A stretch of DNA of 64,000 nt, from contig OZ242287.1 in the NCBI GenBank assembly GCA_965207495.1, forward strand, positions 3,782,001-3,846,000. The letters are read 5' to 3'. The translations under genes were made by a program, and so were the position numbers. The notes under the pieces were generated by a model. The model did not search any database, was not told where the DNA came from, and worked only from the letters and a program-made list of their open reading frames with translations. The DNA comes from Bin5 sp965207495. GTDB lineage: Bacteria; Chloroflexota; Anaerolineae; Caldilineales; Caldilineaceae. Below, piece by piece: positions 1 to 6,714 of the stretch (position 1 is the stretch's first letter; the number at the start of each line of letters is the position of its first letter).

Positions 1-262
<262 letters not shown>

Positions 263-450
263 ATTGTTAATCTGCAAACCTCAGTGCAATTGGTCTTTTC
301 TGCACGGTCCTGGCCGGATTCACAGCGATCTATCTTAGCATGGCATGGGGCAGGCGCCAAATTTCCGAGGTCTAAAGTTAACCGCAGAATTCACCTGGAA
401 CCATGGCGATGGAGGCCGGAGAGTCGGCAGTCGGGGGAGGCGTCCGGATG

Positions 451-933
451 CTATTTCGACAGAGTTTCGGGCGTACTGACGTCGAGCTCGGGCTGGCGCG
501 GGCCTTCGACCCAGACTTCGCCGTCGCGCCAGTTTTCCTGCTTCCAGATGGGTACGATGGCTTTGAGGCGCTCGATGGCGTAGCGGCAGGCTTCGAAGCA
601 GCCGTCGTCGCGGTGGGGCGTGGCGACGGCGATGAGTACGGTGGGCTCTTCGATGTCGCAGCGACCGATGCGATGGAGGATGCTGACGCCTTTGACGAGA
701 GGCCAGCGTTCCTGGATCTCGTCGCCGATGCGGGCCATCATCTTTTCGGCCATGGGGAGGTAGGCCTCATAGACGAGGAAGTCGGTCTCGCGGGCGCCGT
801 CGTCGGTGGCTGTGGCGCCACGGACGGTCCCTGCGAAGGTGACGACGCCGCCGCAGTCGAAGCGGCTGACGCGGCGCAAAATGTCATCCTGCGAGAGAGG
901 CTGTTCAGTTATTTCGAAGAGTTTGGCGGACAT
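451..933 (-). CDS. moaE: Molybdopterin synthase catalytic subunit MoaE
   Basis: Large subunit of molybdopterin synthase, which transfers two sulfurs from thiocarboxylated MoaD to cyclic pyranopterin monophosphate in the cytoplasm. The 160-residue protein has the usual family length. Visible motifs are GVVTFAGTVR (29-38), the HRIG segment (87-90), the PHRDD segment (106-110) and KAIVPIWKQE (124-133), which carries the two lysines (124 and 131) expected in the active site. ATG start at 933, 14 bases after the moaD stop, with no strong ribosome binding site, so translational coupling in the moeA-moaC-moaD-moaE operon is likely. It is the last gene of the operon; rnpB follows on the same strand. 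Confidence 0.95.
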   Translation of the reverse strand: MSAKLFEITEQPLSQDDILRRVSRFDCGGVVTFAGTVRGATATDDGARETDFLVYEAYLPMAEKMMARIGDEIQERWPLVKGVSILHRIGRCDIEEPTVLIAVATPHRDDGCFEACRYAIERLKAIVPIWKQENWRDGEVWVEGPRQPELDVSTPETLSK

Positions 934-947
934 GGTGTTGACTCGAC

Positions 948-1196
948 CTATGGGCGCGATGGGAAGGTGCCGCCGGATACGGGAGGCAGGAGGGCGACTT
1001 CATCGCCGTCCTGCAATATTGTATCGCGTTGGGCGAACTCCTCGTTTACGGCGACGTAGAATGTGCGGTCACGGAGCGCGGGAACGCGGCGGTCGAGCAG
1101 GTCAGCTACGGTGGCGGATTCGGGCAGGGAGACTGTATCTCGCTTGAAGCCGGCGGCCTGACGGAGGCCTGCGAAAAGGACCAGGCGAACGTTCAC
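948..1196 (-). CDS. moaD: Molybdopterin synthase sulfur carrier MoaD with a tail beyond Gly-Gly
   Basis: Small ubiquitin-fold sulfur carrier of molybdopterin synthase. I place the start at a GTG whose last two bases are shared with the moaC TGA stop (AAGTGAAC). This gives 82 residues, the normal size, and removes an implausible arginine-rich leader present in a longer reading. The fold pattern VRLVLFAGLRQAAG...LPPVSGG is typical. In the family the protein normally ends at the Gly-Gly, which is adenylated and thiocarboxylated. Here six more residues (TFPSRP) follow before TAG at 950-948. The tail would have to be removed, or the final bases contain a sequence error. Tightly packed between moaC and moaE. 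Confidence 0.9.
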   Translation of the reverse strand: MNVRLVLFAGLRQAAGFKRDTVSLPESATVADLLDRRVPALRDRTFYVAVNEEFAQRDTILQDGDEVALLPPVSGGTFPSRP

Positions 1197-1702
1197 TTGG
1201 CGGTGTCTCCCTGGTCGGCGGTGGAGACGGCCCGCTGCCAATCGCCTGACTTGCCGCCGCGTTTCTGCAGAAGCTGGACATCGCCGATGGTCATGGTTTT
1301 TTCGAGGGCCTTGGCCATGTCGTAGATGGTCAGCGCGGCGACGCTGACGGCGGTTAGGGCCTCCATTTCGACTCCGGTGCGGCCTTTGCAGCGTACTGCG
1401 GCAGTGATAATGACGCGATTTTGTGGTTCGTCGATTTTGAAATCGATCGATATTTTCGTCAAGGGAAGGGGGTGACAGAGCGGGATCAGGTCGGGCGTGC
1501 GTTTGGCGGCCATGATGCCGGCGATGCGGGCGGAGGCGAGTACGTCTCCTTTGGGCACGGCGCCATCACGGATTGCGGACAGCGTGGCCGGGGCCATATA
1601 GACGCTGCCCTCGGCTACGGCTTCGCGGGAGGTCGTTTCCTTGTTGCCGACATCGACCATGGATGCGCGGCCGTCTTTGTCGAGGTGGGTGAGCTCAGAC
1701 AT
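1193..1702 (-). CDS. moaC: Cyclic pyranopterin monophosphate synthase MoaC
   Basis: Converts 3',8-cyclo-7,8-dihydro-GTP to cyclic pyranopterin monophosphate, the second step of molybdenum cofactor synthesis. The 169-residue length is typical. The motif KRTPDLIPLCHPLPL spans 67-81 and GRTGVEMEALTAVS 107-120. The residues matching the known catalytic set of the E. coli enzyme are Lys51, Asp128 and Lys131, in the same numbering. The stop overlaps the moaD GTG start and moeA ends 19 bases upstream, so the genes are probably co-transcribed. No moaA gene is present in the window, so the first step must be encoded elsewhere. Confidence 0.97.
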   Translation of the reverse strand: MSELTHLDKDGRASMVDVGNKETTSREAVAEGSVYMAPATLSAIRDGAVPKGDVLASARIAGIMAAKRTPDLIPLCHPLPLTKISIDFKIDEPQNRVIITAAVRCKGRTGVEMEALTAVSVAALTIYDMAKALEKTMTIGDVQLLQKRGGKSGDWQRAVSTADQGDTAK

Positions 1703-1721
1703 GGTTTCGACCGTTTGTCCC

Positions 1722-2969
1722 TTACAGTTCGCCGATCAGGAGGGCGTCGACAGGCTCGCCTGCGGCCAGGGTGCCCTCTCTCTGGGGCAGGGCCAGGAGC
1801 GCGTTGGCGGTGCGCATGCTGAGGAGGCGGCTGCTGGCCTGGATTCCGGTGCTGGCGGCGACGAAGCAGGCTTGATCGGCGTCCCAGTTGAGTGTGGCGC
1901 GGTGATATTCGGGGCGGTAGGCGTCCAGCGGCAGGGGCTGCGCGAGCCGGGCTTTGACTTTGCGAAGGCGGGGGTCCTGCCAGCCGGCCATTTTGCGCAG
2001 GGCGGGCACTACAAAGAGGTAGAAGGTTACCAGGCTGCTGACGGGATTGCCGGGGAGCCCGAAGACGAGGCGGCGGCCCTGTTCGACGTCGGCGGTGGCG
2101 AAGGTGACCGGTTTGCCGGGCTTCATGCGGACACGGCCGTAGTGGACGGTGCCGGCGTGTTCCAGGAGCGGCTTGACCAGGTCCAGGTCACCCATGGATA
2201 CGCCGCCGGATGTCAGCAGAATATCGGCCTGTTCGAGGCCCTGTTGCACGTGGGATTCGAGCGCTTCCTGCGTGTCACCGGAGATGCCGAGGTCGACAGG
2301 TTCTGCGCCCACGGCGCGGATGGCGGCCAGCAGCATGGCGCGGTTGCTGTCGCGGATTTGGCCGGGGCCAAGGGGTTCGCCTGGTTCGATCAGTTCGTCG
2401 CCGGTGGAGAGGACGGCCACTTTGGGACGGGGAAAGACAGGGACGTGGACGTAGCCGGCGGTGGCGAGCAGGCCGATTTCGGCTGGGTCGAGACGCTCGC
2501 CGGCATCCAGAACGGTCTGGCCCTTCTTCACGTCGACGCCAACAGGGCGCACATCGTCACCTGCGTGGACTTTTTGTTTGATGCGAATTTGGGGCGCATT
2601 CGGGTCCGTTTCGAGCCGTTCCGTTTCCTCGATCATGACGACGGCATCGGCCCCGTTGGGAAGCGGCGCGCCGGTTGTGATATAGGCGACGGTGCCCCTT
2701 TCGACTGAGAAGTCGGCCAGGGCGCCGGCGCTGACTTCACCGATGAGTGGATAGTCGCCGGGTCCGTCGGCGGCTACGACGGCGTAACCGTCTTTGGTCG
2801 AGGCGGGAAAGGGTGGGAGGGGCTCCTCAGCGGCGATGTAGGCGGCCAGAATCGCGCCCCGTACTTGGGAAAGGGGGAGGAGTACGGGCGCCAGCGTGTG
2901 CGCCTGCTCCAGGGTTACATCGAGGGCATCCTCGACCGAGAGCATCGAATAGGGCGATCTTGTGGTCAT
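1722..2969 (-). CDS. moeA: Molybdopterin molybdenumtransferase MoeA
   Basis: Inserts molybdate into adenylylated molybdopterin to give the active cofactor. The 415-residue protein has the usual length and motifs in order: PPFPASTKDGYAV (residues 53-65), ITTGAPLPNGADAVV, VLSTGDELIEPG, DSNRAMLLAA, LLTSGGVSMGDLD and VFGLPGNPVSS, followed by a C-terminal beta domain. ATG start at 2969, with a GAGGG run about 12 bases upstream. It is the first Moco gene after a VOC-family gene 33 bases upstream on the same strand. Its presence implies molybdoenzymes elsewhere in the genome; none is in this window. Confidence 0.96.
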   Translation of the reverse strand: MTTRSPYSMLSVEDALDVTLEQAHTLAPVLLPLSQVRGAILAAYIAAEEPLPPFPASTKDGYAVVAADGPGDYPLIGEVSAGALADFSVERGTVAYITTGAPLPNGADAVVMIEETERLETDPNAPQIRIKQKVHAGDDVRPVGVDVKKGQTVLDAGERLDPAEIGLLATAGYVHVPVFPRPKVAVLSTGDELIEPGEPLGPGQIRDSNRAMLLAAIRAVGAEPVDLGISGDTQEALESHVQQGLEQADILLTSGGVSMGDLDLVKPLLEHAGTVHYGRVRMKPGKPVTFATADVEQGRRLVFGLPGNPVSSLVTFYLFVVPALRKMAGWQDPRLRKVKARLAQPLPLDAYRPEYHRATLNWDADQACFVAASTGIQASSRLLSMRTANALLALPQREGTLAAGEPVDALLIGEL

Positions 2970-3002
2970 ATGTCGTTGGGTCCCTCTGTGGCGTGCGTAC
3001 TT

Positions 3003-3392
3003 TTAGAGCTGGCAGATCAACTCGACCTCGTTTCCGTCCGGGTCGTCAATGTATATGGTACGGCTGGCGAGTACGGGGTGTGTGCCGCCGCGGGGTTCGT
3101 AGCCGGCGGTGCGGAGCGCCTGTTCCTGGGCGTCGAAGAGGTCGGCCGGCAACTCGAAGGCAAGGTGGTGGAGCTGGTGGCCGGGGGGCTGGCTGGCGAT
3201 CTCGGGCGGCATGGGGACGATTACGATCATCTGGGGGATCCCGGCTGCGCCTTCGCCGGCCTTTAGGAAGACGTTGGGTAGTTCTGGCGGCGAGATCACT
3301 TCGAGGCCGAGAAGGTCTTTGTAGAATGCTACGGCTTGCTGTTTGTCCCGGGTCCAGAGGACGATTTCGGCGATTCCGGAGATCATTGACAT
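3003..3392 (-). CDS. VOC-family (glyoxalase/bleomycin-resistance fold) protein
   Basis: Single-domain VOC protein of 129 residues. From the start ATG at 3392, preceded by a GAGAG ribosome binding site, it reads MSMISGIAEIVLWTRDKQQAVAFYKDLLGLEV and ends with TIYIDDPDGNEVELICQL, the usual paired beta-alpha-beta-beta-beta modules. The central HQLHHLAFELP supplies a His and the closing DPDGNEVELI a Glu, common metal-ligand positions in glyoxalase-type enzymes. A longer reading back to 3488 adds an unrelated-looking leader and is not preferred. Substrate unknown; it could be a lyase, a dioxygenase or a binding protein. It heads the Moco operon, 33 bases from moeA, which may be only transcriptional convenience. 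Confidence 0.8.
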   Translation of the reverse strand: MSMISGIAEIVLWTRDKQQAVAFYKDLLGLEVISPPELPNVFLKAGEGAAGIPQMIVIVPMPPEIASQPPGHQLHHLAFELPADLFDAQEQALRTAGYEPRGGTHPVLASRTIYIDDPDGNEVELICQL

Positions 3393-3501
3393 TCTATTTT
3401 CTCTCGCAAAAGTGCATTGTGTGACTACGGCTTGTTGCTGGCCGGACTTCGAACTCATTCGCGTGCAGTATACCGAAATCGAGGTCATTGTGCCAGAGGG
3501 G

Positions 3502-3720
3502 AACTGCAGTGGTCAGTGGTCGGTGGTCAGTGGTCAGTGACTGGAGACAGCACGTTGGGGGGGGTAGACACTATTGGCTAGACACGTTGCTGGGAAAGAA
3601 TGAACAGGGTGGCTAGCGAGGGCGGGGCGTTGCGGGGGCGCAGCCCCTGCACAAGGGAGGGCCGAAGGCCCGGACGCCCAAGGGCAAGGAGAGAGGGAAG
3701 AGGAGAGAGGAGAGAGTGAC
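3502..3720 (+). repeat. Dispersed non-coding repeat, copy A (heptad block plus hairpin module)
   Basis: Begins with CTGCAGT and four heptads of the form GGTCRGT (3511-3538). From 3564 it continues with a GTAGACACT-TTGGCTAGACA module, then GGGCGGGGCGTTGCGGGGGC, and two small hairpins: GGGGC-GCA-GCCCC and GGGCC-GAA-GGCCC. A purine-rich GGAGAGAGGGAAGAGG tail ends it. The same arrangement recurs near 5.4-5.8, 35.1-35.4 and 52.9-53.0 kb in the same orientation. No coding potential is seen. This copy lies just upstream of the M20 gene at 3938. Confidence 0.85.
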
Positions 3721-3849
3721 ACCGAATAGTCTGCGGGAGAATGGATCTGACCGTGGCTTTGTTCCAGCAAGAGATATAGGAGAGTTCAGCCCCTTTATGG
3801 GATGCGGCCCTGCGTTGGTGGGACATATGGTGATCGGGTGGGCAACTGT

Positions 3850-3855
3850 TACAAT
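3850..3855 (+). promoter_or_regulatory. Possible -10 box upstream of the M20 gene
   Basis: TACAAT hexamer in the context CTGTTACAATGGGG, about 80 bases before the M20 start codon at 3938, on the correct strand. No good -35 hexamer is visible at the expected distance, so this is a weak call based on one element and its position. Confidence 0.3.
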
Positions 3856-3937
3856 GGGGCCGAAATGGACGTGGCAGCCTCGTTTACGGTGGTCAGGCTG
3901 CGCGAAGAAAGTATGGCGACAGACTGGAGAGTGAATC

Positions 3938-5155
3938 GTGCAAGAGTGGATCCGAAGAGAAGCCGACGAGCTGCTTCCCCAGCTTGTGGAGTGGCGGCGG
4001 GACTTTCACAGGCATCCGGAGTTGGGATTTGAGGAGGTGCGTACGGCCGGGGTGGTGGCGGCGCATCTGCAGGAGCTGGGGCTCGAGGTGAGCACTGGCG
4101 TGGGCAAGACGGGCGTTATTGCGATGGTGGAGCCGGACGGTCTGCCGGAGGACAGCGAGACGGTTCTGCTGCGTTTTGATATGGACGCGCTGCCGATCCA
4201 CGAGGAGACGGGGCTGTCCTTTGCTTCGGAGAACTCGGGGGTGATGCATGCCTGCGGGCACGACGGCCACACCGCGATCGGGATGGGCGTGGCGCAGCTG
4301 CTGACGCGGCATCGTGATGAGCTGAAGGGGCGGGTGAAGCTGGTTTTTCAGCCGGCCGAGGAGGGGCTGGGCGGCGCGATGGCCATGATCGAGGACGGTG
4401 CGCTGGATGCGCCGCAGCCGGCGGCGGCTTACGGGCTGCATCTGTGGAGCCGGCTTCCTTACAACCAGGTTGTGGTGCAGCCTGGTCCGCTTTGGGCGGC
4501 GGCGGACATATTTACGTTGACTGTCCACGGGAAGGGCGGTCACGGCGCCACGCCGCACGACACGATCGACGCCACCTTGGTGGCCTGTCAGCTGGTGGTA
4601 GCGCTGCAGACGATTGTGTCGCGGAACGCCAATCCGTCGGATACTGCGGTGGTCACAGTGGGGTCGTTTCAGAGCGGGAACGCAGGCAATGTGATTTCTG
4701 AGCACGCGGTCCTGAAGGGCACGATTCGTAGTTTTGAGCCGGAAGTACGCAACCTGCTGCTGCAGCGCATGGACGAGATCTGCACAGGTATTTGTGAGGC
4801 GTTTGGCGCCCGCTATGAGATCGAACTGGAGAGTTGCGTGCCGGCGACCATTAATTCGGAGTCGGGCGCGCGGGTGATGGATGGTATCGCGAAGGCGGTC
4901 GTGGGCGAGCAGAATGTGGCGCAGATTGCGCCGATGATGGTGGGCGAGGACATGGCGGAGTTTCTGAACCGGGCTCCGGGGTGTTTCGTTCTGGTTGGGG
5001 CGGCGAACCCGGAGGAGGGTTTCTACAGTCCGCACCACAGCCCTACGTTTGATTTTGAGGAGAGCGTGATGCCGACGGGTGTGGCGCTGCTGGCTGAGGC
5101 GGCCTATTCGCAGCTGGCGGTTGGTATTGGTGCCGGAAACGAAGAGAAGGGATAG
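3938..5155 (+). CDS. M20-family amidohydrolase (hippurate/N-acyl-amino-acid hydrolase type)
   Basis: Zinc-dependent amidohydrolase of the M20D group that cleaves N-acyl amino acids or related amides. The 405 residues show HRHPELGFEE (24-33), DMDALPI (81-87), HACGHDGHTA (104-113) with the group's metal-binding Cys106 and His108, QPAEEGLGGA (138-147) with catalytic Glu, and a C-terminal HHSPTFDFEE metal-ligand segment. The dimerisation lid domain sits in the middle (about 185-300). GTG start at 3938. It is flanked on both sides by copies of the dispersed repeat, so it is probably a single-gene unit. The exact acyl and amino acid specificity cannot be read from sequence. Confidence 0.93.
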   Translation: MQEWIRREADELLPQLVEWRRDFHRHPELGFEEVRTAGVVAAHLQELGLEVSTGVGKTGVIAMVEPDGLPEDSETVLLRFDMDALPIHEETGLSFASENSGVMHACGHDGHTAIGMGVAQLLTRHRDELKGRVKLVFQPAEEGLGGAMAMIEDGALDAPQPAAAYGLHLWSRLPYNQVVVQPGPLWAAADIFTLTVHGKGGHGATPHDTIDATLVACQLVVALQTIVSRNANPSDTAVVTVGSFQSGNAGNVISEHAVLKGTIRSFEPEVRNLLLQRMDEICTGICEAFGARYEIELESCVPATINSESGARVMDGIAKAVVGEQNVAQIAPMMVGEDMAEFLNRAPGCFVLVGAANPEEGFYSPHHSPTFDFEESVMPTGVALLAEAAYSQLAVGIGAGNEEKG

Positions 5156-5227
5156 GCTCCGGGCCTGTCTTTGCGGCGCAGTGCATTCTTGGTCCGCAGA
5201 TTACGAGTTTCGCGATGGGTGCATCTC

Positions 5228-5388
5228 AGATTTGGGGCGGGAATATTCTGGCGGGGAGATTATGCCGGAGGCGGCTGGGGTTGATTGCCTGTTCTTGGAG
5301 AGGCGCATTGCAGGCGGCAGACGTGGTTTGACCGGCGGGCCTGTTGATTGAGGGAGGCCCAGGGCAGGCACAAGGCCTGCCCCTACCG
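5228..5388 (+). repeat. Dispersed repeat, hairpin module I, copy at 5.3 kb
   Basis: A degenerate block (CAGATTTGGGGCGGGAATATT... TGATTGCCTG ...TGGAGAGG) ends in a perfect hairpin. The arms are GGGCAGGC (5362-5369) and GCCTGCCC (5375-5382), separated by ACAAG and followed by CTAC. The same block and hairpin recur at 34918-35012 and 52694-52800, always just before the GTAGACACTG module. Non-coding, 3' of the M20 gene. Confidence 0.8.
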
Positions 5389-5400
5389 GGGCGTCTGGGG

Positions 5401-5790
5401 GTAAACACTGTTGGCTAGACATTATGCTGGGGAAGAATACACACGGTGGCTAGCAAGGGCGGGGCGTTGCGGGGGCGCGGAAAACTGCGGTGGTCAGTGG
5501 TCAGTGGTCAATGGCTGGAGACAGCACGCGGGGGGTAGACACTGTTGGCTAGACAGTGTGCTGGGGAAGAATGAACACGGTGGTCTAGTAAGGGCGGGGC
5601 GTAGAACTGCAGTGGTCGGTGGTCAGTGGTCAGTGGTCGGTGGCTGGAGACAGCACATGGGGGGGTAGACACTGTTGGCTAGACGCAATGCTGGGGAAGA
5701 ATGAACACGGTGGTCTAGTAAGGGCGGGGCGTTGCGGGGGCGCAGCCCCTGCACAAGGGAGGGCCGAAGGCCCGGACGCCCAAAGGCAAG
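5401..5790 (+). repeat. Three tandem copies of the GTAGACACTG dispersed repeat
   Basis: Three successive copies start at 5401, 5535 and 5665. Each opens with GTARACACTGTTGGCTAGAC and runs through GCTGGGGAAGAAT to AGGGCGGGGCG. Between copies are blocks of GGTCAGT-type heptads (5492-5512 and 5614-5641) ending in GGCTGGA. Only the third copy carries the full GGGGC-GCA-GCCCC and GGGCC-GAA-GGCCC hairpins. The first two stop at or just after the GGGCGGGGCG segment. This looks like local amplification of a repeat unit. Confidence 0.85.
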
Positions 5791-5876
5791 GAGAGAGGGA
5801 AGAGGAGAGAGGAGAGAGAGGCTTCTTTTCTCGCTTGAGTCGGGGCCGCGACGTTAGGATCGCTGACTAAGCATAG

Positions 5877-5905
5877 TTGACATTTTTGCGCTGATCATAT
5901 ACGAT
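5877..5905 (+). promoter_or_regulatory. Sigma-70-type promoter for gntR-korA-korB
   Basis: Perfect -35 TTGACA at 5877-5882, a 17-base spacer, and -10 TACGAT at 5900-5905, about 80 bases upstream of the regulator's ATG. This is the clearest promoter on the plus strand of the window. It sits in an AT-rich stretch directly after the repeat array. Confidence 0.75.
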
Positions 5906-5929
5906 TAAACCGTTTGATAGTATTGATAT

Positions 5930-5937
5930 GATTAATC
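5930..5937 (+). promoter_or_regulatory. Possible regulator operator (GATTAATC palindrome)
   Basis: Perfect 8-base palindrome in the context GATATGATTAATCGGATGATTGG, about 25 bases downstream of the -10 box. A related GATTAAAC lies at 5903-5910, over the promoter's -10 region. Position between promoter and the FCD-type regulator gene suggests autoregulation; this is inference. Confidence 0.35.
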
Positions 5938-5986
5938 GGATGATTGGGTCAGTTTTGGCGGACTTTGTAGCGTGGTCAGGGCGAAC

Positions 5987-6700
5987 ATGATCAAGCAACT
6001 GCACAGCGACTCGGAGCTGCTGGACTATATTGTGAACAACGGGTATGTGCCCGGCGCCAGGCTGCCTTCGCTTAACGATTTGAGCGCCGAATTGGGTGTC
6101 AGTATCGGCAAATTGCGAGAGCAGCTGGAGGCGGCGCGTGTTCTGGGGCTGGTTGCGGCGCGTCCAAGGCGGGGCATTGAGTGCAATCGTTACAGTTTCA
6201 CGCCGGCGGCGCGGGCCAGTCTGATGTTTGGGCTGGCTACAAACGAGCGGCTTTTCCGGGAGTACAGTGAGCTGCGCAACGGTATTGAGAGCGCGTTCTG
6301 GAGGCCGGCGGTGCTGGCGCTGACGGATGAGGACAAGCAGGAGCTGAAGCAGTACGTTGCGCTCGCCTGGCACAAGCTGCAGCAGAGCCGCGTTCAGATT
6401 CCTCATCAGGAGCACCGGGCCTTTCACATGACGATCTTCCGGCGGCTTGACAATCTGTTTGCCACGGGATTGCTGGAGGCCTATTGGGACGCGTACGAGG
6501 CGGTCGAATTGAATATGTACGCTGATTACGGCTACTTGACCGAGGTCTGGGGCTATCACGAGGGGATTGCAGAGGCCATTGACAGGGACGAGGTCGACAG
6601 AGCCCTGGCGTTGCATGAGGAGCACCTTCTGTTGCTGCGGACAAGAGACGTTTCGCGAAACAGTGCACGCCAGGAAACATTCGCAGATGGGAACCGTTAG
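5987..6700 (+). CDS. GntR-family transcriptional regulator with FCD ligand domain
   Basis: Likely DNA-binding repressor or activator of the downstream oxidoreductase genes. The N-terminal winged helix carries the GntR pattern YVPGARLPSLNDLSAELGVSIGKLREQLEAARVLGLV (about residues 15-55). The rest is helical and FCD-like, with HRAFHMTIFRR and YWDAYEAVELNMY segments and a closing H-E-G..IDRDEVDRALALHEEHL, which supplies typical metal/ligand-binding His residues. ATG at 5987 has AGGG 8 bases upstream; a GTG 15 bases earlier is possible. The stop lies 14 bases before korA, so all three genes probably form one transcript. The effector is likely a small carboxylate, by family analogy only. Confidence 0.87.
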   Translation: MIKQLHSDSELLDYIVNNGYVPGARLPSLNDLSAELGVSIGKLREQLEAARVLGLVAARPRRGIECNRYSFTPAARASLMFGLATNERLFREYSELRNGIESAFWRPAVLALTDEDKQELKQYVALAWHKLQQSRVQIPHQEHRAFHMTIFRRLDNLFATGLLEAYWDAYEAVELNMYADYGYLTEVWGYHEGIAEAIDRDEVDRALALHEEHLLLLRTRDVSRNSARQETFADGNR

Positions 6701-6714
6701 GTAAGGAGTCAAGC

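Noticed and set aside
948..1241. MoaD starting at 1241
   Set aside because: That start adds an arginine-rich leader overlapping moaC by 49 bases; the GTG at 1196 overlapping the moaC stop gives the normal family length.
1641..2708. Long plus-strand open frame (355 codons) opposite moeA
   Set aside because: It is the antisense shadow of a clearly conserved MoeA gene in GC-rich DNA and has no recognisable domain.
3893..5038. Long minus-strand frame (381 codons) opposite the M20 gene
   Set aside because: His/Arg-rich low-information translation typical of an antisense frame; the plus-strand M20 motifs are complete.
5485..5650. Possible CRISPR array in the regularly spaced repeat units
   Set aside because: Units are 7-base tandem heptads and larger direct copies without unique spacers; no cas genes are present.
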